DNA of 64,000 bases. It comes from Lepisosteus oculatus (Eukaryota > Chordata > Actinopteri > Semionotiformes > Lepisosteidae). The DNA is taken from assembly GCF_040954835.1 (NCBI RefSeq), contig NW_027168383.1, forward strand, positions 124,001 through 188,000. The letters are read 5' to 3'. Positions 31,600 to 42,159 of the stretch are shown piece after piece (the stretch's first letter is position 1; each line of letters begins with the position of its first letter). The notes beneath the pieces are model-generated. The model did no database searches, had not been told where the DNA came from, and was given only the letters and a program-made list of their open reading frames with translations. The position numbers were made by a program, and so were the translations under genes.

Positions 31600-31990
31600 A
31601 GGCAAAGCAAGGCGTATTTATATCAAGGTTTTTCTTGAAAACGTCTTAGATAGAGAAGCACTGATTGACACTGGGGCTGAAATTAGTTTGATGTCAGCCG
31701 ATCTACTCAGCGAGCTCAAACGAGTAGCGAAAGGAAAAGGCATCAGACTTAAGGTAGAACCGTGTAAGATAGATATTTCCAGCTATACCCAGGATCATGC
31801 CAGGATCACACACCGAGTGTGGGTGGCACTTAGGTTCGGGCCAATGAACATGGTGCATCCTGTTTACATCTCTAGGTTAAAAAGAGAGCCACTACTCATT
31901 GGCCAAGACCTGCTTGACAGGCTGGAGCCTCTGGTGGACTGCCAGCGTGGAAAATTGTGGGCTCAGGTCAAAAACCCTAAGCCTGTTGCA
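31600..31990 (+). mobile_element. retropepsin-like protease region of fossil 1
   Basis: The aspartic-protease signature [12 protein letters not shown] is present, followed downstream by [11 protein letters not shown], the usual second conserved block. Retropepsins cut the gag and pol polyproteins. This part is readable, but the element as a whole is broken. Confidence 0.7.
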
Positions 31991-32329
31991 CAGCAAAAAG
32001 GGGGATTCAGTGGTTATACTGTGATCACACAGTGCCCACTGAACACTATAGCTGAGTTGGAGGTTCCTCCTGGTTCCTCTGGACGAGAATAAATGTCTCT
32101 TCTTGCTTTCCAAAACTACAGGGAAGTCCTGCCCAGGCCAGCACTCCCACGGTCTCCCAACTACAGGAGCAGTGCTCCGAGCAGCTGCTTGACCCGCCAG
32201 GTAAAGCACACCCCCTTTTCATCCCTGAAGAAGAGTGGATCTCCCTGTCCGGTAATGAATGGGAGTCCTTTCTGTGCACCCTGGTACCTCAGGGGGTCCA
32301 GGACTACCACCCCATGGTGGTGGGAGGGG

Positions 32330-33000
32330 GTCCAGGTGGCAGAAGTGCAGGTTGATGATGTAATTCTTAGCCTCAGCTCTGAGAAGTCCATAATCAGTGA
32401 AGGTCTGTTCGAGGACCTGTCGCGAAGCTGTCAGGTGACCCTGGTGACGCAGTCACAGGTTCTGTGGTGGGCACCCCCACCTCATAGGTCCATTTGGAGC
32501 AAAGGAAGCTGTGTAGCTTCCATCTCCATCGGAAAAAGGAAGTTTGCTCACTACTTCCAGGTAGCACCTCAGCTGACCCATTCGGTCTGCATTGGTGCAG
32601 ACCTATTGGTTCGACTGGGCGCCCAGCTGGACACAGTAAACAGTGTGCTGTGGAAACGGGTGGACCCAGATGCCCACTCTCTAAGCGGTGACCCCGAGAA
32701 CATTCGGTCAGGTCAGACGATTCCTCAGGCCTGCCAGGTAGTAAACGAATCGGACCTGATCGTTCCTGCGTCAACAGCAGGGTTTCCGGTACGCCTTGTC
32801 CTAAAGAAGGGACAGAGAATGGACGCTGAGATGGTTTTCTTCCAACCATCAGCTCAGTTTATCAGACTGAACCTAGCAGTCTGTTGTACCCCCAAACTGG
32901 AACGGAATGGCCGAGCCACCTGCCTGTTGGTGCAGAACATAGCAAAACAAGATGTCAAAATCCCTGCTCGCACTGACATGGGACTGGAATTGACAATAGT
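32330..33000 (+). mobile_element. second protease-like and unknown region of fossil 1
   Basis: A block reading CIGADLLVRLGAQLD resembles the C-terminal part of a retropepsin again. It is followed by a segment (SDLIVPASTAG ... CLLVQN) that is shared with fossil 2 at about 43480-43800 on the minus strand. I do not recognise the latter part. Confidence 0.45.
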
Positions 33001-33060
33001 TTCTATGATTTCGAACTGGCCATCCCAGTACTGGGGCAGCTCCCTGGTCCCTTGGCTTCA

Positions 33061-33840
33061 TAAAAGCGCCACTGTAATAAAGAAATTAAATCCAAAATCA
33101 AGAGGGCAGTTGCCTACTGAAATACAAGAAGTCATCAATTTTAACCTAGCAACACATTAAAGGCTGCATCTATACAAGTACGATTCTAGAAATGCTCACC
33201 AGATTACGTTTTAAGAAGGAACTGCGCTTCAGGTTCTGCCGAGATCTTAACTCGGATGGCAGGTTTCAGAGTCCGGAGTGCGGACTGATTGCGCACGGAG
33301 GGTCCATATACTGTGGATCCCTCAGTGATCTTCCGCGTGTTCAAACAGCCAGCGTGTGACTCCCCTGTCCCCGTGACCTCATTGCTCTGCTCTCTCCTCT
33401 GTGCAGCCGAGCCCGATTCACGGTAAAGTGAAAAAAAATATGCCCTCAACGTGAGATTTACTCTGGAGCGAGGATAGATGTTACCTTTTTATCATTGAAC
33501 AGGATGTATGTGATGTGGCGACTAGGTTCAATTTTGTATCCTCTTTAAAAGATTAAGGACTGGGGTGAGCGTGATTTACCACCCTTTCAGCTAAGAACCC
33601 GACGTGCGCACCGTTTAAGCTGCATAGACTCGGTCGTTTAACTCTTCTCCATTAGCAGGGTTAAGGTTAAAGAAAAAAAACATTGCTGACTTCTTTTTTT
33701 TTGCCAGCTGCTAGCGCTGATTAGCAAGGTTTGTATTTCATGTTTTGCAAGTTGCATCCATTTTAAGAAAAACAAGTCGTGTTAAAGACAGGAAATGAAT
33801 ACTTGCATTTAATTAAGTCTAGCCGTAGGCGGTTATCCAC
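33061..33840 (-). repeat. Arg leader and Thr flank, inverted copy
   Basis: 33061-33475 is the Arg leader and 33476-33835 the Thr 3' flank, both inverted relative to 4025-4820. The tRNA-Arg that should lie left of it is replaced by fossil 1. Confidence 0.8.
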
Positions 33841-33905
33841 TGGGATTCAGACCCAGGGCCTCCTGTTTACTAGGCAGGCGCTTTAACCAACTAAGCCACA
33901 GCGCC
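33841..33905 (-). pseudogene. tRNA-Thr(AGT) pseudogene without 3' acceptor strand
   Basis: The minus strand is Thr-like from GGCGCTG through anticodon AGT to the T stem (CTGGG/CCCAG). The 3' acceptor strand and about 45 bp of flank present in the other copies are missing, so the T arm joins straight to GATAACCGCC of the flank. Without the acceptor strand no tRNA can mature. Confidence 0.85.
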
Positions 33906-34283
33906 CCGGGAGTGCTGTCCTTTTGCAGCCACTTGGACACACCACTCAGACACATCTGCATTCGGTGTGTGCTCCGCCTGCTCGCTGAGCAAGTTGCCAC
34001 CTTTACATACAATAGCAACATCGACACCAAGAGAAAGGATGACAAATGGCTTTTATCTGGAACTTTTCATGTCCAAGGAGCTCAATGTGCTTTCTGTGTA
34101 CAACAGGGCCACTGAACTCCACGCTGGCCACTGAACCACAGCAGTGGCTTGCTGGCTTGACATCTCCCAAGGAAAATGTTGAAATCGCATGTGGAACAGG
34201 AAAATGACCCTCGAGTACGAGGGAAAAAAAAGAAAAAGATCATCTGGAGCGCGCCAACCCAGTTGGGACAGCCCAGTTTTGTT
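33906..34283. repeat. Ser-Thr spacer of cassette 1, inverted copy
   Basis: Inverted relative to 3572-3950 and 21540-21913. No gene is seen. Confidence 0.8.
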
Positions 34284-34365
34284 AACGAGGTGGCCGAGTG
34301 GTTAAGGCGATGGATTGCTAATCCATTGTGCTTTGCACGCATGGGTTCAAATCCCATCCTCGTTG
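34284..34365 (+). tRNA. tRNA-Ser(GCT), variant acceptor
   Basis: An 82-nt Ser tRNA with anticodon GCT and all stems paired. The first two acceptor pairs are A-T (AACGAGG with CCTCGTT) instead of G-C and A-T. The B box is GGTTCAAATCC and base 32 is T. A terminator-like T5 lies about 45 nt downstream. It is probably transcribable. A1-T72 is unusual for tRNA-Ser. Confidence 0.8.
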
Positions 34366-35407
34366 GTTTCCATGTCTGTTTCCATTCTGTTTTTGATCCC
34401 TATTGCTCAATGCACAGTGAAAGCATTGCATACATGTGTCTGACAATGAGAAATGGGCCCCTGAGACAGTCATTTGCCTGTTTCACAAATGATCGTATTT
34501 TACTAGAGATTCTGTTTGGGATTCAGATGTGCATTCGGACAGCAATCCCTTTCAAGAAATGATACGTTCTGGATGAGGTCAAAGGTGCATCATTTGGACA
34601 CTTTGTGGGCTTGAAATACAAAGAAAATCATGTTCTATGGTACAAGATAAATACAAAACTTAAGCTTTTATTATAATTAGATTTGTTTATAAAGCATAAG
34701 CAATCATTTATTACATTAATATATGTAAAAATAACATTTTAGCATCATACGTTTAGTATATTTAGTCCCTAATGCTGAAAGAAATGATCATAGAACATGA
34801 CTTCTAACCTTACCTGCGGTGTTTTTGATCCCTATTGCTCAATGCACAGTGAAAGCATTGCATACATGTGTCTGACAATGAGAAATGGGCCCCTGAGACA
34901 GTCATTTGCCTGTTTCACAAATGATCGTATTTTACTAGAGATTCTGTTTGGGATTCAGATGTGCATTCGGACAGCAATCCCTTTCAAGAAATGATACGTT
35001 CTGGATGAGGTCAAAGGTGCTGGAACACTGTATTTAGGATGTGTTTGCAGTTATTCTGTGTTTCTAGCTTCAACCCAGTGATATATATATATATGCTCAC
35101 TGCTTTTTTGGTACATGCCCAGGGCAATAATCATTATGAGGATTTATTTCCATATGTGCTAGAGGTAGTGTTGTGAAATTCTTCAACACACTGGATCGCA
35201 GGTTTAAACCTGCACTCTTACTCCTTAAATACCAACAAATGCAGATATGTAGCAATCATATTGTAGCTGACACTCATTTGCCTGTTTCACAAATGATCAT
35301 ATTTTACTAGAGATTCTGTTTGGGATACGGATGTGCATTCTGACAACAATCTCTTTCAAAAAATGATTTTACCTTATCGCAGCTTTGCCCCTCTTGCCTC
35401 TTTGGAA
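34366..35407. repeat. AT-rich region with a 200-bp direct repeat
   Basis: 34390-34588 and 34818-35019 are virtually identical direct copies 428 bp apart, both encoding the same open frame (beginning FDPYCSMHSESIA) by duplication. The block recurs inverted at 17830-18015 and 18866-19080. There is no recognisable protein domain. A TA microsatellite lies near 35081-35094. Confidence 0.75.
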
Positions 35408-35521
35408 AATATCTCCATCTTGTGGTCGTTGTTGGTAATGTCTAGACAATATCTCCATCTTGTGGTCGTTGTTGGTAATGTCTAGACAATATCTCCATCA
35501 TGTGGTCGTTGTTGGTAATGT
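35408..35521 (+). repeat. 40-bp minisatellite, three units
   Basis: Units start at 35408, 35448 and 35488, each beginning AATATCTCCATCTTGTGGTC (the third has one change and is cut short). The inverted two-unit form is at 17716-17795 and a single unit is at 13865. Confidence 0.9.
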
Positions 35522-35529
35522 CTTCTTAT

Positions 35530-36600
35530 GCCCTTTTTTTATTTCAATTCTTTATTAGTTGATTCTAGAATCTCTACAATAGAGCTGAAAATATCAGTTT
35601 TGTAGCAGACAATATGACATTAGTTATAGTCCAATTAAGACTTTATTACCCTGTTTGTAACATAACAAATTAAAATTGATTAAAACTAAGTTTGGAACAC
35701 CAGGGAACATAAAAAATGATTTTTAGGAAAACCATGAGGTTCTCTGTGTCCGATGCCTGCAAGGGGAGAAAGCTAGAATCCTTTGCTTTTTCAAAATTTG
35801 AAAATAAACATCATATAACAACAGCTTTCATTCCTAGGAGTGAAAAATAACCATTTTTGAAGACATATTAGTTTCTAAAACACTACAATAAAGTTAAAAA
35901 CATCCGTTTTATATTACTTTTAGTATTTTTAGTGAAATTAGTCATTTATTGCACTATTTTTAATATAATCTCTAATTAAAAGTGAATAGAATTAAGTTTG
36001 GAGCAACAAGGAACACAAAAAAAAAAAGATTTTAAGGAAAAAAATGATGTCTTCTGTGCCAGGTGCCTGCAAGGGGAGAAAGCTAGAATCCTACCCAGGC
36101 TCCTGGAGCTCTGTCCTGGCTAAAGGAGGGTGAATCCATCCCCTTCAAAGCTCCATGAAAAAATGATCATTTAAAATTTGAAAAAAAAAACATCATATAA
36201 CAACAGTTTTCATTCATAGGAGTGAAAAACAACCATTTTTGAAGACATATTAGTTTCTAAAACACTACAATAAAGTTGAAAACATCCGTTTTATATTACA
36301 TTAATTTTTGTGAAATTAGTCATTTATTGCACTATTTTTAATAAAATCTCTAATTAAAAGTGATTAAAATTAAGTTTGGAACAACAAGGAACACAAAAAA
36401 AAAGATTTTAAGGAAAAAAATATTGTCTTCTGTGCCAGGTGCCTGCAAGGGGAGAAAGCTAGAATCCTACGCAGGCTCCTGGAGCTCTGTCCTGGCTAAA
36501 GGAGGGTGAATCCATCCCATTCAAAGCTCCATGAAAAAATGATATTTTTAAATTTGAAAAAAAAAAAACATTATAGAACAACATCTCTTGGTCCACAGAG
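35530..36600. repeat. about 375-bp tandem duplication, three copies
   Basis: The landmark TGCAAGGGGAGAAAGCTAGA recurs near 35756, 36066 and 36440, with long matching flanks. The last two copies share an extra segment (TCCTGGAGCTCTGTCCTGGC) that the first lacks. The first copy corresponds to the inverted region 17320-17700. No coding content is recognised. Confidence 0.75.
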
Positions 36601-36959
36601 TGCAAAAATCCAACTTTGAAGAAAATCCATTGACTGATCCCCGAATCCTGAAGTTTCTTTGCATGATATCGGGCTTGCAACCACTTTCTAGAAAATTATG
36701 AAAAATGCCAAAAATGAAAAAAAAGTTATCAATTCTAGAGCCTAAGAGGAAAACAAGACAAATGTATATCTCCAAATAATTTTATGTGCTTCAGAAGAGC
36801 CCAGGAAAGTTTTTTGCATACATGAAACCACGCCCGTTTGCACGTAAGCAGACATGGTTGCACACACGACTGCATGAAAGCACGCGTGCATGCGAAGTCA
36901 TCCTGTTGAGCATTTGAAAAGCCGCACCACGCCGCACTTGAAATAGCTCTTACCTTAGT
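36600..36959. other. unassigned sequence
   Basis: AT-rich to about 36780, then a short stretch rich in GCATG and CACG words near 36820-36890. Nothing is recognised. Confidence 0.4.
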
Positions 36960-37310
36960 GGTAGACGCAGGAATCGCCTTTTTATTTACGCTCTTACCAA
37001 CGCGATGGAAAGCAAAACAAAGCAAAGCAGAGCAAAACAAAACGAACAAACGAAAACCCTCACGTCCCGCACTTGCATATAACGCCGTTACGTGCCCAAG
37101 CGGTATTGTACGTCATCCTAGCACTGCACCCCGGGGCGTACGGTATATGGGAACGAGCACACGCCATGAATCGTCTCGAATCAGTCTCTACAGCTGTAAG
37201 GTGCCTTGAAGCGTGCACCCCCAACATTCTTCTTTGCGCATCTGTGAAAGGTAAACTCTTGAGCAAACTCTGAACCAGCTCTAAGGAAACTAATCCGATT
37301 AGACGTTACT
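36960..37310 (+). repeat. Ser leader of cassette 3, orphan copy
   Basis: Matches 39220-39560 almost exactly and 10310-10620 inverted. No Ser tRNA is attached. It continues into the Ile 3' flank. Confidence 0.8.
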
Positions 37311-37595
37311 TTGACTCATCTTTTTACGCTCAGTGCTGGTTTGCTCAAACTCCAGCTAGGGTTAGTGTTCCCACGCTACTTAGACACTTTGTTTACGCTC
37401 AGTGCTGGATTTTGGGAACTTCAGGACGAGTGGGAATTTTCTCCTATCTGTCAATTCTGTTTTGTTTTGGAGACTCTTGGCTGCCTATATTGTACAGTGC
37501 AGCGTGAAGGAAACATTTTCCAAAACTGTGTCAGCTCAAAAGTTGTAAGAAAACCTCTCCAGCTGCTTTAACTCTCTTCATTTTTGTCATTTAAT

Positions 37596-37852
37596 GTGAC
37601 ACTCGATGTATAACTGGAGCCTCACATATGCAAATGGTGAGGCTCCAGTTCGACACCCAGTTCGACACCACTTTACAGTATATGACAAAAGCATGGCAGA
37701 CTGTGCCGGACCGGCAGATAACTTCTGCTTATTTTTACCATATTAAACATTGGAAATCCAACCACTTTCATTTGTGACACTTGATTTTGGCTCCACCTAA
37801 GACACTCTTAAATCTTCAAACACTTTTCTCTTCTCCCGCAACACTCTTGTCT
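37596..37852. mobile_element. 257-bp insertion relative to the paralogous copy
   Basis: The flanks 37440-37595 and 37853-37939 are continuous in the paralogue at 19180-19420, so these 257 bp were gained here or lost there. It contains an imperfect direct repeat (TGTGACACTCGATG and TGTGACACTTGATT) and the hairpin at 37612-37650. No transposase is present. A short non-autonomous element is possible. Confidence 0.5.
37612..37650. repeat. perfect 14-bp hairpin with an octamer in its loop
   Basis: AACTGGAGCCTCAC and GTGAGGCTCCAGTT are exact inverted repeats around an 11-base loop that contains ATGCAAAT (37628-37635). The words CAGTTCGACACC follow twice in direct repeat. It lies within the 257-bp insertion. 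Confidence 0.8.
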
Positions 37853-37939
37853 GTCGGCACTATGTGGCAGTGTTGCATGACAACCCATCTCACCACGGAA
37901 AGGAACCTAACAGCTTTGGTAAGAAAGGAGAAAAGGACC

Positions 37940-37997
37940 TGGCCCGTACGATTAGGCGTTATTAGCACCACGCTCTAACCAACTGAGCTAACCGGCC
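37940..37997 (-). pseudogene. tRNA-Ile(AAT) pseudogene, T arm deleted
   Basis: The 5' half through the anticodon arm (GGCCGGT, A box TTAGCTCAGTTGGTTAGAGC, AAT) is intact on the minus strand. The T arm and B box are replaced by a short run before the acceptor end, leaving 58 nt. Without a B box, Pol III transcription should be minimal. Confidence 0.85.
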
Positions 37998-38189
37998 TCA
38001 CGACAGTGCTCCTCTCTGTGCTGCAAAAAATCAAACTCAGGGAATTTCTTTTGCCCTCCTTTGAATAGAAAGCCGTTTAATTCAGTGTACGGGCTTTCTC
38101 GTGCAGTTTCATGGTTCTTGTAACCCAAATCCTACACTGGCCTGAAGTGCCCCCCCATTTCACAGCATTTTTCAGCTGATTTAAAATGT
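37998..38189. other. spacer between the Ile fragment and the SINE
   Basis: Inverted counterpart of about 63365-63479. No gene. Confidence 0.6.
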
Positions 38190-38515
38190 ACCTAAAGGAG
38201 AAGCATTATTGAAGACCATCAATTACCAAGAGCTTTTGTCAAAGGTTTTGGTGGTCATTTTTAATGACCACAGAGCGCTGTGACCTCGGTTTTACATCTC
38301 ATCCAAAAGACAGCGCCCTTTTACAACACAGCATATCCGTCACTATACTGGGGCATTAGGACCCGCACAGACCTCAGGGTGAGCGCCCCCCCGCCGGCAC
38401 CATTAACACCGCTTCCAGCTGGAAGCTTTGTTTTTCCCTGTAGCTCACCCTCATCCGGGTACTGACCTGGCTCACACCTGCTTAGCTTCAGTGGGTTTTC
38501 AGTTGCGAGTTGCAA
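38190..38515 (-). mobile_element. 5S-rRNA-derived SINE (SINE3-like), copy 1
   Basis: The minus strand has a head like the middle of 5S rRNA (GAAGCTAAGC, then GGTCAGTACCCGGATGAGGG in place of the 5S GGTTAGTACTTGGATGGG). A tail follows with GGGGGCGCTCACCCTGAGGT, TGGATGAGATGTAAAACCGAGGTC and similar words common to a widespread fish SINE. The 5' third of the 5S part is missing, and tRNA-Gly(GCC) stands there instead. The whole arrangement is repeated inverted at 62885-63365. Confidence 0.72.
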
Positions 38516-38554
38516 GGGGATGCAAGTGATGGAGCCGCTCGCTGCAAAAGCCAC

Positions 38555-38625
38555 TGCATTGGCCGGGAATCGAACCCGAGCCTCCAGCGGGGCAGGCAAG
38601 AATTCGACCACTGAACCACCAATGC
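38555..38625 (-). tRNA. tRNA-Gly(GCC)
   Basis: A 71-nt cloverleaf on the minus strand: acceptor GCATTGG with CCAATGC, A box TGGTTCAGTGGTCGAATTC, anticodon GCC, and B box GGTTCGATTCC. One anticodon-stem pair (29-41) is lost and 49-65 is T-G. A T4 run lies about 10 nt downstream. Probably functional; it reads GGC and GGU. Confidence 0.85.
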
Positions 38626-38838
38626 TCAGTGCCTGGGCCTTCAAAAAAGACGCTTTTTTGGTGCTCTGTGCAAAAAGCGTCGACATCTGCTTCCAGCTGC
38701 AAAATGCCATTCGCAGACGCTGAAGAATTTATTTCTAAGGCAGCGGGTACAAGCGATTTGGCGTTTTAAAACCACCAGGAACAGCAAAGAGGCACGTTTC
38801 TTTGCTTGCGCCGGAACACAACGACAGGAGGTGGACAA
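38626..38838. repeat. Gly(GCC) leader and Ser(AGA) 3' flank
   Basis: The first part, to about 38660, contains GCGTCTTTTTTGAAGG on the minus strand, which also precedes the Gly gene at 62885. No gene is seen. Confidence 0.6.
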
Positions 38839-38920
38839 CGTAGTCGGCAGGATTCGAACCTGCGCGGGGAGACCCCAATTGATTTCTAGTCCATCGCCTT
38901 AACCACTCGGCCACGACTAC
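38839..38920 (-). tRNA. tRNA-Ser(AGA)
   Basis: An 82-nt Ser tRNA: acceptor GTAGTCG with CGACTAC fully paired, canonical A box TGGCCGAGTGGTTAAGGC, anticodon AGA, long variable arm with CCCCGCG, and B box GGTTCGAATCC. One anticodon-stem pair (29-41) is lost. It is the best preserved of the three cassette-3 Ser genes. It reads UCU, UCC and UCA through inosine. Confidence 0.9.
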
Positions 38921-39560
38921 AGAAAGCCCCGCCGCGGCTGCGTTTTTGATACAATCTTACCTGGATCGCGAGGCGCCGGCGGAAGCCTATTTCAAAGTCG
39001 TTCTCCGTTTCAAAAAAACATTTCCAAAATACAAGCCTTGCAGACAGACACGCCTCAGAGGACTTAAGGGTGGCTTCATGTCGGAATGATAAAGTCTCCC
39101 CGTCCGGACATGAAAATGCCACTTTGTTACACACAAAAAAAGAATCAACAACAGAGAAATGCCCACAAGCATTTGAAAAGCCGCACCACGTCGCACTTGA
39201 AATAGCTCTTACATTAGCGGTAGACGCAGGAATCGCCTTTTTATTTACGCTCTTACCAACGCGATGGAAAGCAAAACAAAGCAAAGCAGAGCAAAACAAA
39301 ACGAACAAACGAAAACCCTCACGTCCCGCACTTGCATATAACGCCGTTACGTGCCCAAGCGGTATTGTACGTCATCTTAGCACTGCACCCCGGGGCGTAC
39401 GGTATATGGGAACGAGCACACGCCACGAATCATCTCGAATCGCTCCCTATAGCTGTAAGGCGCCTTGAAGCGTGCACCCCCAACATTCTTCTTTGCGCAT
39501 CTGTGAAAGGTACACTCTTGAGCAAACTCTGAACCAGCTCTAAGGAAACTAATCTGATTA
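38921..39560 (-). repeat. Ser leader of cassette 3
   Basis: The 5' flank of Ser(AGA). The right half matches 36960-37310 and 10310-10620 very closely, the left half 6295-6450 more distantly. No gene is supported. Confidence 0.8.
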
Positions 39561-39579
39561 AACGTTACTTTGACTCATC

Positions 39580-40220
39580 CTTTAAGGGACCCTTGTTAAT
39601 TGGAGAAATCAATGATTTCTAATGAATTCTGTATGCGTTAAAAGTCAGCTATACACAGTATAGCTGCTCATGATGTTTCCCGAGCCGAAACACAGTGCGT
39701 TTTTCCAAGCCATCTGACAAAGCCCGCCCACTGAAAACTGCAGCAGATCGTGTAAAGACGTTCAACTTTGTAACTACTGCACGCACAGGAAGCAGAATAA
39801 ATTCCTCTTTTCAAACTGTCAAAGGTTTGCTTTGCGAACCCTGCAGGACATCGCACAATCTCTTTTGAACGGGGACAAACGATTTCTTATGGGGCGCAGT
39901 AAGTACAGACGTTTAAAAAGCTCCACTCATGCCGACGATGCAGCATGAAGGAGCACAACCTAACGTTTGACAGACAAAAGCCGGGCGCCGCTACGAGCAA
40001 TATGAAATCAAACTGACAGCACAGGGCGTTTCCCGCTGACTCAAAAGTGATCTCGACAGACGCTGTTCTCTGCATAAAGCCGAAAGAGCTAAAGAGCGTT
40101 TCTGTTGAGACGTAACAAGTTCGTTTCTTTCTACCATGATGTCACCACGACAAAATCTGTCTTTAAACACCTTGCTCTCGCTTTCGCTTTCGCCGATTGT
40201 ATTGCAAGCCCGCGGAAGCT
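39580..40220 (+). repeat. Gly(TCC) 3' flank, orphan copy
   Basis: Matches 1330-1990 closely. No tRNA-Gly precedes it. It is interrupted at about 40221 by the LTR end of fossil 2. Confidence 0.8.
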
Positions 40221-41675
40221 GGTGTAGTGTGCTCTCACGAGGCACCAGTTCTGTAGAGTTTGGACATTTACGGGGACAATTATTAATTGTAGCCAAAAAT
40301 TATTTTTGTGTAAGTCACAAAAATAATTATTTTAATGGCTTTAGAATCCAACTATGCGATATAACTCAAACAACGCACACACACAGGTACTAATACATGA
40401 GGATACATTTATTAATACATAGAATATGCATGTAAACCTAACAGATCTTATCGAGAGGGTTATCAGAATACAAAAGGTATATATTCATTCAGTTACAAAG
40501 AGTTACATATATCAAGAGGACATACGTTCAGTATATCATTCATCTAGACCGTTTCATAATTGAACTTGATTACAACTTCTACATTAGATACTCAAAACAA
40601 GTACATAACTCTTAGGAATTAAACTGATATCAACTGGTTGGGATAACAATGGAATTCTCGAGCTGTAATGCAGTGAAGTTGAATACTCATCCAATCTCTC
40701 GGGATTCAGATCTCCTGTGGGCACAAAGGAACAGTTGCAGGCTGTTGCTGTCCAATCCGCACTCTCTGGCTAGGTGCCAGGCTGTGCTGTGCTGCTTGCG
40801 ACGGTGCGCTGCTGATGCTCACTGACCGGCTAGTTAGTGTTGGCTTTAACTAGCAAAGTTTGTGCACAGGAGAAAAGATGACTGTGGGTCCCAGCAGGTC
40901 AGGAAGAGGACCGATTCGTTCCTGATGAAGCGCTTGTTCTGAATAGTGATTCAGCTGTCCACAGTTCTGACCTGTTCACGAGGTTTGCTGCTGATGCTAA
41001 CCTCGGGTGGATCCTCTGGTTACTCGTGGCAACCTCCGCTCTCGACTTTTAGAACAGAGGAAAGTACTGGCACTCAGACGCACTGGCCGTTCCGTGGTTG
41101 TCCGGGCTGAGTCTCAGGATGGTCAAGAGGCGCGCTGTGAGAATGTCCTGCCCTTGGGAGCCTTCTGCTCCTGGGCCGTCCTGCCATGGATTTGTCTTGC
41201 ACCCCTGGAATTCTCCTTAGAATTCTCCTACTGGAATAGTCCTACTAGTTCTCCTTCTCCAGGCTCTCTGTTGCCTGTTTTTACCTGGAGGAACTTCAGC
41301 TTGTCATTGGCTGAAAGTTTAATGGGCATCAGAGTCCCACATGGGTTACATGGCCCTACCAATCCCTGACTGGTTGATCAAGGTGAGATATGAGTCACTT
41401 ACTCCTGACACCTAGGAATGCAATCCAGATGTCCATCTGGCACTCCCTAGACAGATAGGCGCCAATGGATGACCATTGATCATGATAGCCAGGCTCAGCT
41501 AAGTGCATCCCCATTTGGGAGCTGTCCCTTATCAAAAGAAAACATCTTTAAATCAGCCTGCATGAATAGTTTCTCTGTGGTGCAGCCACAGAGATGAAGA
41601 GAGAGATGGGGCCTCATTTGGGAAAGCACAGCAACACTTAATTCTGTCTTATTAACAAGCATTGCCTCTACATAT
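40221..41675 (-). repeat. 3' LTR of fossil 2
   Basis: Bounded by the purine tract on the right and the Gly flank on the left. It shares CAATTAATAATTGTC near its end with the partial LTR at 28739-29567 and is about 1.45 kb long. No regulatory site is assigned. Confidence 0.6.
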
Positions 41676-42159
41676 CCCCCCTTTTTGAAGGTCACGAGGT
41701 CCTGAGGCGTTGTTGCCTTCAAAACAAAACAGAGTTAAGTGATGTCCCTTGTCATTAGAACATTAACCTTAAATGTCCACATTACTCCTCGAGAATTCAT
41801 ACCGGAACCAGCATTGGGAACAAACAGGATGAATAACATCTGGAGTATGTATAAACAAGGTAGGAGACATCATCTCAGTCTAGGCATTACAAATCAGGAA
41901 GTTCACTGTCAGTATCTGATACCTCTGTAGGCAGATATTTGGGGAAGAGGTAACTTCCTTTCTTTTGAAATGCTACCTTTGACTCATTCGTGCTACCCGG
42001 AGTACATCTTGATGTAAGAGTACAGCATTCAGAGTACATTATCAGTCATGATCCAGCTTCCCAGCACCAGTGTTACAATAACACCGGTTCCTGTTCCCAG
42101 CCCCCCTGATGAACCATGACACCTGTGTTGGGCACCTGCCAGGGTGGTTTGGAGGTTTG

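Larger units (their letters stand above)
28739..33060 (+). mobile_element. retrovirus-like LTR fossil 1 (5' half)
   Basis: Parts in order: a partial 5' LTR (to about 29567), a primer-binding site, a gag-like region (about 29820-31500), a retropepsin-like protease (about 31600-31990) and a further region up to 33060 that resembles a second protease-like domain. Integrase, envelope and 3' LTR are absent. The right edge joins the inverted Arg leader. It is broken in several places. A related, inverted fossil lies at 40221-43930. The LTRs have diverged noticeably, so this is not a very young insertion. Confidence 0.75.

Noticed and set aside
34797-34994. Two identical frames (34370-34562 and 34797-34994) that could suggest a conserved small protein.
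   Set aside because: They lie in a near-identical direct repeat. The paralogous inverted blocks at 17830 and 18866 do not keep the frame.
35403-35525. Possible CRISPR-like repeat array.
   Set aside because: Units are directly adjacent without spacers, and the setting is a vertebrate genome. It is a minisatellite.
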